The notes under the pieces were generated by a model that did not search any database, was not told the origin of the DNA, and was given only the letters and a program-made list of their open reading frames with translations. 64,000 bases of DNA from CAZRHH01 sp964599885 (GTDB lineage: Bacteria > Chloroflexota > Dehalococcoidia > DSTF01 > JACRBR01), in assembly GCA_964599885.1 (NCBI GenBank), contig CAZRHH010000004.1:43429-107428 (forward strand). Direction: 5' to 3'. A program made the translations under genes and the position numbers. This document shows positions 33,331-41,730 of the stretch, piece after piece. How positions within the stretch are numbered: position 1 is the stretch's first letter; each line of letters starts with the position of its first letter.

Positions 33331-35328
33331 CTATGCGCCGTGTTCACCGGAGACTTCGCTATCGACTGGCGATGGCGATTGTTCGCCGGTGTCGCGCAGG
33401 TCGATGCGGGAGAGGGCGTGGAGGCGGGCAGCGATCTCTTCGCGGTTGCGGGGGAGGTTCGCCGAGAGTTCGTTGATCTTGGCGACGAGTTCTGTGCGCG
33501 AGACGGACGGACGGCCCTGCACGAGGCGGATTTTCGGGTGGTGCGTGCTGATGAGCTTCTCGGTGCCGCCGACGAGTTCCTCGTGCAGCTTTTCGCCGGC
33601 GCGCATGCCCGTGTAGACGATCTGGATATCGCGACCCGGTTCGAGCCCCTTGAGCCGGATCATCTTCTCAGCGAGGTCGGCGGTTTTGATCGGCTCGCCC
33701 ATATCGAGGATGAAGATCTGGCCCTGCTGCGCGAACGCCGCCGCCTGGATGACCAGCGCGGCCGCTTCTTCGACGGCCATCTGGTAGCGCGTCGTGTCGG
33801 GATCGGTGAGGAGGACGGGGCCGCCGCGCTCGATCTGGCGCAGGAACAGCGGGACGACGCTGCCGCGGCTGCCCATCACGTTGCCGAAGCGCACGGCGGC
33901 GAACACGGTCTCGCTTTCGGCGCCGGGCGCGGCGACGATCAGTTCGCCGATGCGCTTCGTGGCGCCGTAGACGTTGTCGGGGTGTACGGCCTTGTCGGTC
34001 GAAACGAATACGAGCTTCGTGACGCCGGCGTCGCTGGCCGCGGTGCAGACGTTGAGCGTGCCGACGACGTTTGCTCGCAGCGCCGCGTCCGGGTGGTCTT
34101 CCATGACGGGGATGTGCTTGTATGCGGCGGCGTGGAAGACGACGTCCGGACGCGCCTGCGCGAACACGGCATCGACCTGCGCGCGGTCCGCGATGTCGCA
34201 GAGCCAGATGCGCATGCGGGTGCCGTTCGCGTCGGTTTCGAGATCGCGCTGCAGATCGTAGACGCCGGTCTCGTTGACGTCGACGAGATGCAGTTCGGAC
34301 GGGCCGAACGCCAGTACCTGCGCCGCGATCTCGGACGCGATGAAGCCGGCGGCGCCCGTGATCAGCACGGACTTGCCGCGCAGGTAGGCGGCGCACATCT
34401 CGGCGTCGATCGCCACCTGTTCGCGGCCGAGAAGGTCGTGCACGGTGACTTCGCGGAGCTGTGTGGCCTGCGATTCGCTGCGGACGAGGTCACGCAGGCC
34501 GGGGAGCGTGCGCATCGGCAAGCCGACAGACTGGACGATGCCGACCACATCGCGCACGGTGGCGCCGGAGGCCGACGGGATCGCGAGGGCGACGAGATCG
34601 ACGCGCTTGGTGGCGCAGATCTCCGGTATGTCCTCGCGCTGGCCGAGTACGGTGACCGAGTGGATGCGGACGCCGCGGAGGCGGCGGTCGTCATCGATGT
34701 AGCCGACGGGGCGGTACTGCCAGCGAGGGTTCTGGAGGAATTCGCGGGCGAGCAGCTGCCCGGTGTGGCCGGCGCCGACGATGAGCACGTTCTTGACGCC
34801 GGCGTCGTAGCCTCCGAACGGATTGCGCGATGACCAGAGCCGCGGCCAGAACTTGATCGTGCCGAGACCGATCAGCATCAGCGCGGGAGCGACGACGTTG
34901 ACGGTCAGCGGGATGTGGCGCGGACTGAGGAAGACGTTAATGGCGAACAGCAGCACCGCCACGACGCCTATTGAGACGGCGATATTGAAGGCGTCGACGA
35001 TGCCGGCGTACTTCCACGACGTGCGGTAGATGCGGAATCCGAGATTACCGAAGAGATGCGCGCCGACGATGACCGGAGCAGCCTGAAGGAAGAAGCGGAT
35101 CGAGTCGCGCGGGACGTCGCCATCGAAGCGGAGGGCGAGGGCGGCGGCGTACGCGGCGAAGACGATCGCCGCATCGAGCAACAGGACCGGGAGAAGCGGC
35201 AGGGCTTCGCGGAGACTCGGCGGGAGGCCATGGTGCATAAAGCGCCAGATGCTCTTCAGTGGAGCGGGTAGCCTGTCCTTCGGCCGGTTAATCGTGGCGG
35301 CGCCTCCCTGCCCACGGCCTGCGCGCAC
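33331..35328 (-). CDS. FlaA1/CapD-type nucleotide-sugar dehydratase/epimerase, membrane-bound
   Basis: 665 aa if GTG 35328 is the start; ATG 35238 is an alternative that loses 30 residues. Four N-terminal helices (about 45-150) anchor a CoA-binding-like domain (about 160-290, VLIVGAGHTGQLLAREFL) and a C-terminal Rossmann SDR domain (about 310-600) with TGAAGFIASEIAAQVL. The active site reads VSTDKAVH...NVYGATKR, i.e. with Tyr, whereas WbpM/FlaA1 relatives usually have Met or another residue there. Probable role: UDP-GlcNAc 4,6-dehydration for the aminosugar made by the neighbouring DegT enzyme. Confidence 0.9.
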   Translation of the reverse strand: MRAGRGQGGAATINRPKDRLPAPLKSIWRFMHHGLPPSLREALPLLPVLLLDAAIVFAAYAAALALRFDGDVPRDSIRFFLQAAPVIVGAHLFGNLGFRIYRTSWKYAGIVDAFNIAVSIGVVAVLLFAINVFLSPRHIPLTVNVVAPALMLIGLGTIKFWPRLWSSRNPFGGYDAGVKNVLIVGAGHTGQLLAREFLQNPRWQYRPVGYIDDDRRLRGVRIHSVTVLGQREDIPEICATKRVDLVALAIPSASGATVRDVVGIVQSVGLPMRTLPGLRDLVRSESQATQLREVTVHDLLGREQVAIDAEMCAAYLRGKSVLITGAAGFIASEIAAQVLAFGPSELHLVDVNETGVYDLQRDLETDANGTRMRIWLCDIADRAQVDAVFAQARPDVVFHAAAYKHIPVMEDHPDAALRANVVGTLNVCTAASDAGVTKLVFVSTDKAVHPDNVYGATKRIGELIVAAPGAESETVFAAVRFGNVMGSRGSVVPLFLRQIERGGPVLLTDPDTTRYQMAVEEAAALVIQAAAFAQQGQIFILDMGEPIKTADLAEKMIRLKGLEPGRDIQIVYTGMRAGEKLHEELVGGTEKLISTHHPKIRLVQGRPSVSRTELVAKINELSANLPRNREEIAARLHALSRIDLRDTGEQSPSPVDSEVSGEHGA

Positions 35329-35343
35329 GTGCGTTAGACGTGG

Positions 35344-35934
35344 TCAGCGCGCACCCTTGCGAAGAATCACGATCGGTACGGTCCGCGCGAGGATGGCAAG
35401 GTCGCGGCCGAGCGAGTGGTTGTTCACGTAGTCAAGATCGTAGTTCATGGTTTCTTCGTACGTCAAATGCGAGCGGCCGCTGACCTGTGCCAATCCTGTG
35501 ATCCCTGGCTTCACTTCGTGCCTGCGGTGGTACTCGGGCGGGTACTGGCTGACGAGCTCCGGTATCTCCGGCCGCGGGCCGACGAGGCGCATATCGCCCT
35601 TGAGCACGTTCCAGAAGTTCGGCAGCTCATCGAGGCTGGTGGCGCGCAGGAAGCGGCCGACGCGGGTGAGCCGCGACTGCGGCGTGACGAAGACGAACGT
35701 GCGGAAGTGCTTGTGGTCAAGTTTGGGCGTCTCGTAGGGCTTGTGGCCGTCGTGCGACATCGAACGGTACTTGTAGAAGGTAAATTGCTTGCCGTTGAGG
35801 CCGATGCGCTTCTGGACGAACATGACGGGGCCGCGCGAATCGAGCTTGATCGCGATGGCGATAATCGGGAACGTGATGGTGAAGGCGACGAGGCCGAGGA
35901 GGCCGACCGCCGTATCGAAGATTTTGCTCAGCAT
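35344..35934 (-). CDS. Initiating sugar-phosphate transferase (PglC/WcaJ type)
   Basis: 196 aa from ATG 35934; a longer frame exists but would overlap the upstream nuclease gene. A single membrane segment, FDTAVGLLGLVAFTITFPIIAI, is followed by FVQKRIGLNGKQFTFYKYRSM, TSLDELPNFWNVLKGDMRLVGPRPEIPE (catalytic Asp-Glu) and HEVKPGITGLAQVSGR. It transfers a sugar-1-phosphate from a UDP-sugar to polyprenyl phosphate and so starts synthesis of a surface glycan. Stop is 16 nt before the next gene. Confidence 0.93.
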   Translation of the reverse strand: MLSKIFDTAVGLLGLVAFTITFPIIAIAIKLDSRGPVMFVQKRIGLNGKQFTFYKYRSMSHDGHKPYETPKLDHKHFRTFVFVTPQSRLTRVGRFLRATSLDELPNFWNVLKGDMRLVGPRPEIPELVSQYPPEYHRRHEVKPGITGLAQVSGRSHLTYEETMNYDLDYVNNHSLGRDLAILARTVPIVILRKGAR

Positions 35935-36037
35935 AGGTCTGTTTATCGTAATGGTTGGGGCCGGTTGATGGCGAACCCGCCAGGGCAGGTTGTCTAGTGG
36001 AACGTGGGCGGAGCTGCGCGGAGTTTCGGAACGTCTG

Positions 36038-36736
36038 TCAGCCGGATTCGCAGCCGACGCCGTCGTGGTCGCCATCGAACCGGTGCGGGTCGGCGCCGAC
36101 TACGCGGAAGTTGATCGCGCTGATCTCGGGGCAATCGAGATCCGGCGGGGAGGGCGGAATGCAGACGTCCGGATACGACGGGCCGCCGCCGCCGCCGTTG
36201 CCGCCGACAATCGGCTGCGGCGGCGACGGGTCGGGCGCGGCGCAGGCAGCTTCGCCGATGACGTACGGACCGTTCGGCGCCCACATGTTCCATCGCGCCA
36301 CGCGCGCGTAGCTCTCGGACGCGTTCGCCCAGTCGAGATACGCGGAGTTGTCCCCGTAGTACGCGGCCCGCGCCAGCCCGACGTACGCCATGACGATGCT
36401 GATGTTGTACTCGTGGCCGTCGGTGCCGATGACGATGGGCGCGGCGAGATGCCGGCCGTATGGGTCGATCGTCACCGCGTCGTAGTCGAGGCGCACTTGC
36501 TTGCCGGGTGGCAGGAAGATATTGGCCAGCGCAGCCGTCGCCCAGTCGGAGCCGCATTGGCCGCGCTCCAGGGTGTCGATCTGTAGCAGGCGGACGCGGG
36601 TGCCGTCGGTGCAGTCGAAGGTGTCGCCATCAACGACTGAGGCCACGGTGCAAGACGCGTGATCGGCCCCCGTCGGCGATGTGGTGAAGATGAGCGCCGT
36701 TAGCGCTGCCATTAGCAAGAGAACTAGCAGCCGCAT
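36038..36736 (-). CDS. Secreted thermonuclease-like protein with excalibur domain
   Basis: 232 aa from ATG 36736 (GGGGGTGGGA upstream); an upstream GTG at 36766 is less likely. Signal peptide to about residue 25, then a staphylococcal-nuclease fold: SVVDGDTFDC, RVRLLQIDTLERGQCG (Arg and Glu of the active site), TIDPYGRHLA (second Arg). A Gly/Pro-rich linker leads to a C-terminal excalibur calcium-binding motif, DHDGVGCE. Extracellular DNase/RNase activity is likely. It interrupts the polysaccharide genes. Confidence 0.9.
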   Translation of the reverse strand: MRLLVLLLMAALTALIFTTSPTGADHASCTVASVVDGDTFDCTDGTRVRLLQIDTLERGQCGSDWATAALANIFLPPGKQVRLDYDAVTIDPYGRHLAAPIVIGTDGHEYNISIVMAYVGLARAAYYGDNSAYLDWANASESYARVARWNMWAPNGPYVIGEAACAAPDPSPPQPIVGGNGGGGGPSYPDVCIPPSPPDLDCPEISAINFRVVGADPHRFDGDHDGVGCESG

Positions 36737-36832
36737 TCCCACCCCCGAAAGCTCACGCTCGCGCACGGCTAGTTGACCGTTTATGTGGCGGGAATGCGGC
36801 AGTATACGTGCTTTAGTCGGGCCGTGCGGCCC

Positions 36833-37999
36833 TTAGAGGAGATTCCCACGCAAGATCTCTTCGATCGAGTCCACCACGCGATCCACGTCGTGGTCGGACA
36901 TGCGGGTGTAGAGGGGGAGCGACAGCATCGTCTCGAAGGCGGCGTCGGCGACGGGGTGGTTGCCGGGCGCCCAGCCGAAGGTCTCGCGGTAGTACGGGTG
37001 GTGGTGGATCGGGATGAAGTGTACGGACGCGCCGATGCCACGCTGCTTGAGTTCGACGATCAGTTGGTCGCGCGTGATCGTCGTGGCTTCGGGGTTGACG
37101 CGGATGACGTAAAGGTGCCAGGCGTGGGTGGTGCCGTCGCGCTCGGTTGGCGCGATAACCGCGGGGTTGGCGGCGAAGCGCTCGTTGTAGCGCTCGGCGA
37201 GGCGGCGGCGCTGCGCCTGGAAGCCGGGGAGACGCGCGAACTGGGCGTGGCCGAGTGCGGCCTGGAAGTCGGCCATGGCGTAGTTGTAGCCGGCGGCGAG
37301 TACCTGGTACGCCCAGGCGCCGCGCTCGGTGTAGCGGTCCCAGGCGTCGTTGCTCATGCCGTGCAGGGCGAGCAGGCGGCAGCGGCCGGCGAGCGCGTCA
37401 TCGTTTGCGGTCAGCATGCCGCCACGGCCGGACGTGACGTTCTTCGTCGGGTAGAAGCTGAACACCGTCGCATCGCCGAACGCGCCGATGCTGCGGCCGC
37501 CGATCTCGGTGCCGAGCGCGTGCGCCGCGTCTTCGATGACGCGTAGATCGTGACGGCGGGCGATCGCGAGGATCTCGTCCATCCGGCAGGCGGAACCGCC
37601 GTGATGCACCGGCATGATCGCCTTCGTGCGCGGCGTGATCGCCGCTTCGATCGCTGCCGGATCGATGCAGTAGTCGTCGAGCCGGATATCCGCCAGCACG
37701 GGCGTCGCGCCGGCGTGGATGATGACGTTGACGCTGGCGGCGAACGTCGTCGGCGTGGTGATCACTTCGTCGCCAACGCCGATACCGAGCGCGATGAGCG
37801 CGAGATGCAGCCCCGCCGTCGCCGAATCGAGCGCGATGGCGTGCTTCGCGCCGGTGTAGGCGCCGAAGTCGGCTTCGAACGCGCGGGCGCGCGGACCGGG
37901 CGCGAGCCAGCCGGACCGCAGCGTCTCGACGACCGCGTCGATCTCGGCATCGGAGATATCGGGCAGATTGTAGGGGAGGACGTTCTCGTTAGCAGTCAT
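36833..37999 (-). CDS. DegT/DnrJ/EryC1 aminotransferase, UDP-sugar 4-aminotransferase-like
   Basis: 388 aa from ATG 37999. PLP-enzyme landmarks: GAKHAIALDSATAGLHLALIALGIG, PVHHGGSACRMDE, VIEDAAHALGTEIGG, the PLP Lys in FSFYPTKNVTSGRGGML, and HAWHLYVIRV. The similarity to PglE/PseC-type 4-aminotransferases fits a partner for the FlaA1/CapD-type 4,6-dehydratase nearby, giving a 4-amino-4,6-dideoxy sugar. It starts 10 nt after the small membrane protein gene. Confidence 0.91.
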   Translation of the reverse strand: MTANENVLPYNLPDISDAEIDAVVETLRSGWLAPGPRARAFEADFGAYTGAKHAIALDSATAGLHLALIALGIGVGDEVITTPTTFAASVNVIIHAGATPVLADIRLDDYCIDPAAIEAAITPRTKAIMPVHHGGSACRMDEILAIARRHDLRVIEDAAHALGTEIGGRSIGAFGDATVFSFYPTKNVTSGRGGMLTANDDALAGRCRLLALHGMSNDAWDRYTERGAWAYQVLAAGYNYAMADFQAALGHAQFARLPGFQAQRRRLAERYNERFAANPAVIAPTERDGTTHAWHLYVIRVNPEATTITRDQLIVELKQRGIGASVHFIPIHHHPYYRETFGWAPGNHPVADAAFETMLSLPLYTRMSDHDVDRVVDSIEEILRGNLL

Positions 38000-38009
38000 G
38001 CGCGGGCGC

Positions 38010-38351
38010 TCATTGGGTGGTCACGCGGACGCCGCCTTCGCCGACGATGATGCCGTTGCTTTGAAGGAGCGTGCGGATGTTCTGTCCGGCGGGAACTGTT
38101 GCCTCGAAGACGTGCGAATCGGTGTCAAACGCCTGTTCCGTGTCAAAGTCGTCATTGAAGCGCACGGTCAGCGTCTGGCCGCTTTCGGTGATGCTTTCGA
38201 TGACGCCGAAGCGGCTGTAGTTGATGATCTGCTGGAGTTCGATGTCGGGATTGTGGGATGCCTCGTCCGGGCGCAGGACCATGAACACGGCAACGGCCGC
38301 CACCGCGACGATCGTGATGATGAGCAGGTAGCTGAGGCGGGCGACGATCAT
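38010..38351 (-). CDS. Small membrane protein resembling the FtsH extracytoplasmic domain
   Basis: 113 aa: an N-terminal helix (about 8-26) and an outer domain with YSRFGVIESITESGQTLTVRF and NIRTLLQSNGIIVGEGG, the layout of the FtsH_ext domain (residues between the two FtsH helices). The ATPase and protease parts are absent and not encoded next to it. It could regulate FtsH or be a remnant. Function unknown. Confidence 0.6.
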   Translation of the reverse strand: MIVARLSYLLIITIVAVAAVAVFMVLRPDEASHNPDIELQQIINYSRFGVIESITESGQTLTVRFNDDFDTEQAFDTDSHVFEATVPAGQNIRTLLQSNGIIVGEGGVRVTTQ

Positions 38352-38452
38352 GGGGGCTCCACGCTGCTGCTGGCCAAGCGCAGCATCTAGTTGCCAAGTT
38401 TACTGGAACAGTTGCGGAAATAGCGCGCAGGCATGGCTTGGCACGCGCGCGA

Positions 38453-38458
38453 TATATT
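38453..38458 (+). promoter_or_regulatory. -10 box of a probable leaderless promoter
   Basis: TATATT ends exactly 6 nt before GTG 38465. Confidence 0.5.
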
Positions 38459-38464
38459 GATGCC

Positions 38465-39076
38465 GTGCCCGCGCTGCACAGAGGAGAACGACTCGTGACG
38501 TTCTGGAATCCGTCGGAAGAAGACCGCCACTGGCTCGTTCAGGTTGGCCTTGAGGACGACGTCCATCCTGAGTTCCGCAACCGTGATTCCATCGAGTTCA
38601 CGTGGTACGTCGGAACCGAGCCTGGCTTATGCACGATTTGGTCAGTGATGGTCCTGGATAATGGCGGCGTTCCGAGGCTTTGCGTGTTTCCGCCGCGGAG
38701 CGCCGAGATCATGCTGTATGTCGATGAGCTGATAGGTGCGCTCAGGAGGGCGAGAGCCACCTTAACCGGCGACACGAGTGGACTTCGCGGCGCGCCGGGG
38801 AACCAAACCATTGAGCATGGAGATCCACGCCACGCGCTCCTCAACCTTGCCCTTGAAGATCACGACCATCCCGAGCTACGCAACCGTGCTTCCGTTGAGT
38901 TCGCCTGGGAGCAGACGGGATGGTCGGCGATGGTCCTGGACAATGACGACATTCCACGGCTCATCGTGCCGCCAGAGCCTTACTACCCGGAGAGCATGCT
39001 CTACGTCGATAAGCTGATCGAGCTGCTCATCAAGGCGAAGGCACGGCTTACACACGACAGGACGGTGCCATGGTGA
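38465..39076 (+). CDS. Hypothetical protein built of two tandem repeats
   Basis: 203 aa from GTG 38465 (leaderless); a GTG at 38495 preceded by AGAGGAG is an alternative start. Two halves of about 75 residues repeat each other: LEDDVHPEFRNRDSIEF...WSVMVLDNGGVPRL...IMLYVDELIGALRRARATL and LEDHDHPELRNRASVEF...WSAMVLDNDDIPRL...SMLYVDKLIELLIKAKARL. No family recognised. Composition is less GC-rich than that of neighbours. No signal peptide. Confidence 0.7.
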   Translation: MPALHRGERLVTFWNPSEEDRHWLVQVGLEDDVHPEFRNRDSIEFTWYVGTEPGLCTIWSVMVLDNGGVPRLCVFPPRSAEIMLYVDELIGALRRARATLTGDTSGLRGAPGNQTIEHGDPRHALLNLALEDHDHPELRNRASVEFAWEQTGWSAMVLDNDDIPRLIVPPEPYYPESMLYVDKLIELLIKAKARLTHDRTVPW

Positions 39077-39151
39077 CACCGACAATTCGGTGTAAGCCAG
39101 CGTCCGGGAATGCCCCCAATCTGTTCGTCCAACGCGACCTCCGCCATACGC

Positions 39152-39185
39152 GAGGGCGCCGCACCGGTGGCCGGTGCGGCGCCTC
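39152..39185 (+). terminator. Long GC-rich hairpin after the tandem-repeat gene
   Basis: GAGGGCGCCGCACCG pairs with CGGTGCGGCGCCTC with one bulged G; it lies 75 nt past the stop of the plus-strand gene. No clear T tract follows. Confidence 0.55.
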
Positions 39186-39320
39186 GTCAAGCGGCGCTTG
39201 CGCGCGCTCTATGGAGACGATGCGTCAGCCCTCATCCGCATCGCTCCGTCGGTCGGGCGGGCCCACGTAGGCATAAGAGCCGGTGGCATGGCGGCGCCCG
39301 CCCGTCGTGTGTCCCGCGGC

Positions 39321-40349
39321 CTATCTCGGGGCTTCCGTGCTCTGGTGAGCGCCCGGGTGCGCGGTACGGATGAGGTCGCCTGCGGCCAGCCGAAGCAGGC
39401 CGTTCAAGAACCCGAGTCCGTATGACACGTGCAAACACGCAAAGACGGCAGGAAGTGGAAGGAGATGCCGCCAGCCGTGTTGCTTGGCCAGGGCGAGGGA
39501 TGCTGTGGTGGCGACCAGAGTATACACCCCTGCGAGCGTTTTGAGTGGACGAATATTTCCGCTCGCTGCTGCCACCCCGGCAAGGCCGAGCGCGCTCACG
39601 AGGGCGGCTGGCGCGAACTGCCGCAGCCGCGCCTGGGCGGGGTGGCGCCGCAGCACCTCCGGCTTGGCGCGGCCGTAGCCAAAGTACTGCCGCGCCAGCG
39701 AGCGCAGGTCGCCGCGGACGCTGTAGGTGGCCCGAATGTCCGGGACGAGCATGATGCGGCCGCCGTGGTCGAGCAGGCGGTAGTTGAACTCGTCGTCCTC
39801 GCCGCGATCGATGTCTTCGGTGAAGCCGCCGATGCGGTCGAAGACCGTGCGGCGGTAGGCGCCGAATGCGACGGTGTCAGCGGGGCCCTCGCCGCCGGTG
39901 CGGAACGCCGCGCCGCCGACGCCGAAGCGCGACGACATCGCGACGGCGATGGCACGCCCGAGCCACGTCTCCCCTTCGCTCTGGAGGACGCCACCAACGC
40001 AATCGGCGCCCGTGTCCTCGAGCGCGGCGATGCAGCGGCGGATGTAATCGCCGGCGATGGTGGCGTGGCCATCGACGCGGATGATCACGTCGCCGTGAGC
40101 GTCGTCGAGGCCGATATTGAGCGCCGGCGCAGGCTTCAGCGCGCGATTGTCCAGCAGCCGGAGGTCGACGGTGGATTCGGCGGCGAAGCGAGCGATCATC
40201 TGGCGTGTGCGGTCCGTCGACATGCCGTCGATGACGATGACTTCGAAGCGTTCGCGGGGGTAGTCCTGGCGGGCGATGCTGTAGAGGCATCGCTCGATGT
40301 AGCGCTCTTCGTTGCGGACCGGCACGAGCACGGACACGAATGGCGGCAT
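39321..40349 (-). CDS. Family 2 glycosyltransferase, membrane-associated
   Basis: 342 aa from ATG 40349. GT2 landmarks: SVLVPVRNEERYIERCLYSI, VIVIDGMSTDRT, DVIIRVDGHATI (D-x-H in place of DxD), ADCVGGVLQSEG and RGEDDEFNYRL. Two or three C-terminal helices (about 265-330). Resembles succinoglycan/ExoA-type transferases that elongate exopolysaccharide on the lipid carrier. Likely part of the adjacent polysaccharide block. Confidence 0.9.
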   Translation of the reverse strand: MPPFVSVLVPVRNEERYIERCLYSIARQDYPRERFEVIVIDGMSTDRTRQMIARFAAESTVDLRLLDNRALKPAPALNIGLDDAHGDVIIRVDGHATIAGDYIRRCIAALEDTGADCVGGVLQSEGETWLGRAIAVAMSSRFGVGGAAFRTGGEGPADTVAFGAYRRTVFDRIGGFTEDIDRGEDDEFNYRLLDHGGRIMLVPDIRATYSVRGDLRSLARQYFGYGRAKPEVLRRHPAQARLRQFAPAALVSALGLAGVAAASGNIRPLKTLAGVYTLVATTASLALAKQHGWRHLLPLPAVFACLHVSYGLGFLNGLLRLAAGDLIRTAHPGAHQSTEAPR

Positions 40350-40520
40350 CAGGGGGAACGTAGCACATTTTGGGTTGGTGGGTCGTGGGTCGCCGGTCGC
40401 TGGGGGTGAACGGTTCAACGCAGAGGCGCGGAGGGCGCAGAGGAGCGCAAAGGTTCTTGTGTTGGAGGCCGGATCGGCTGCGCGGGTAAGCGTGGGTTTG
40501 GGCGTTGGTGGCGGTCGACC

Positions 40521-40547
40521 GGGACGGACCTGAAGGTTCGTCCCTAC
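40521..40547 (-). repeat. GTAG-headed REP-like hairpin
   Basis: Identical over its whole length to the copy at 14776-14802, in the same orientation, 25.7 kb apart. Confidence 0.7.
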
Positions 40548-40631
40548 ATTTCGTACGGATGTGGCCGGGACCGTACTCTCGCTGCCCGCTTCTCGCTTCC
40601 GGCTGCTTGACCTTCCACCCACTGGAGGGTT

Positions 40632-40637
40632 TAGGCT
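40632..40637 (+). promoter_or_regulatory. -10 box of a probable leaderless promoter (merR-type gene)
   Basis: TAGGCT with 6 nt to ATG 40644; the upstream region is where the regulator would be expected to bind its own promoter. Confidence 0.4.
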
Positions 40638-40643
40638 TGGTGC

Positions 40644-41078
40644 ATGGACGCAGGACTGAGTATTGGGGCGGCGGCGCTGGAGACGGGCCTGCCCGTGCGA
40701 ACGATCCGTTTCTACGAGGCGGAGGGCGTGCTGCCGGCGCCGTCGCGGACGGCGTCGGGCTACCGCGCGTACTCGGCGAACGATGTGCGGCGGCTACGGC
40801 TGATCCGGAATGCGCGGACGCTGGGGCTCGGTCTGGATGAGATCCGCACGCTGGTGGAGACGGCGTTCGCTTCGGACTGCGCGTCGTTCGCGCCACAGCT
40901 ACGCGCGCTCATCGCGGCGAAGCGCATCGAAGCGCGCGCACGCGTCGCCGAGCTACGGAGGTTTGAGCGCGACCTTGACGCGCTGGAGCAGCACGTCGCG
41001 CACGCGGAACAAAACGCACAGCCGGGGCGGATGGTCGCTGAATGCGGTTATTGCCCGATGATCGATGACGAGAGGTGA
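40644..41078 (+). CDS. MerR-family metal-responsive regulator
   Basis: 144 aa. The N-terminal helix-turn-helix reads SIGAAALETGLPVRTIRFYEAEGVLP, typical of MerR, followed by a long dimerisation helix. Potential metal ligands are Cys near residue 79 (SDCASF) and a C-terminal ECGYCPM. This layout fits the mercury/cadmium/lead-sensing branch. It heads a compact operon with two small genes, the first containing a CC motif. Confidence 0.9.
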   Translation: MDAGLSIGAAALETGLPVRTIRFYEAEGVLPAPSRTASGYRAYSANDVRRLRLIRNARTLGLGLDEIRTLVETAFASDCASFAPQLRALIAAKRIEARARVAELRRFERDLDALEQHVAHAEQNAQPGRMVAECGYCPMIDDER

Positions 41079-41083
41079 GTGCC

Positions 41084-41392
41084 ATGGACAAGACAAAGAT
41101 GCAAGATGCGCTCGACGTGCTGGCGTGCGAGATCGACGTGCGGCCGGCAGGGGCACCGACGTTCGAACAGCTCGCGCCGAACATTCGCGGCGTCAAACGC
41201 GATGAACGGACGATCGCGATCACGTTCGACAAGAAAGTGGTTGAAGAGGTCGCGGCGCTCGTCGCAGCGGAGTCGGTTTGCTGTCCCGACCTGTCGTGGC
41301 GGATGGAGCACGCGCCGGAGCTGGTGGTGCGGATCGGCGCGTCACCGGCGCAGCTCGACGTGTTTGAGCAGATGCTGACGCCATCGACGTGA
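41084..41392 (+). CDS. Small CC-motif protein in the MerR operon
   Basis: 102 aa from ATG 41084, after GAGAGGTGAGTGCC. It contains AAESVCCPDLSWRMEH, a vicinal Cys pair followed by Pro, as in small proteins commonly found beside MerR regulators of metal resistance. It may bind a soft metal ion in the cytosol. No membrane segment. Named function not known. Confidence 0.7.
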   Translation: MDKTKMQDALDVLACEIDVRPAGAPTFEQLAPNIRGVKRDERTIAITFDKKVVEEVAALVAAESVCCPDLSWRMEHAPELVVRIGASPAQLDVFEQMLTPST

Positions 41393-41610
41393 GCGCACTG
41401 ACGCTGTTTGGCGTCATCGCTGTCGGCTCGATGCTGGTGTTTTATGCGGCCGAGGAGCGCGCGCCGATCTTCGTGTTGCTATTCGCGGGCGCGTGCGTAG
41501 CCTCGGCCGTGTACGCGTTTCTGCAGGGCGCGTGGCCGTTCGGCGTGGTCGAGATCGTGTGGTCGGGCGTGGCGGTGCGAAGGTGGATGCGACGGCGGCT
41601 CACGGGTTGA
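41389..41610 (+). CDS. Small two- or three-helix membrane protein in the MerR operon
   Basis: 73 aa from GTG 41389, overlapping the preceding stop by 4 nt. Two to three hydrophobic helices; ends in VRRWMRRRL. The text FLQGAWPFGVVEIVW is characteristic but I cannot assign a family. It could be a transport or accessory protein for the CC-motif protein. Confidence 0.65.
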   Translation: MSALTLFGVIAVGSMLVFYAAEERAPIFVLLFAGACVASAVYAFLQGAWPFGVVEIVWSGVAVRRWMRRRLTG

Positions 41611-41730
41611 GGGACTCACCGGAAAGGCGCGAAGGGCAGCGAAGGAACACGAAGGATCACGCAGAGGATGGATCACGGTTGCGATCCATCCTCCAACTTC
41701 CATCTTCCAGCGCTCGATCGAGCGCGACTG

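Noticed and set aside
32380..34833. 817-aa plus-strand open frame
   Set aside because: Antisense to the epimerase and the FlaA1/CapD-type gene; composition typical of a GC-rich shadow.
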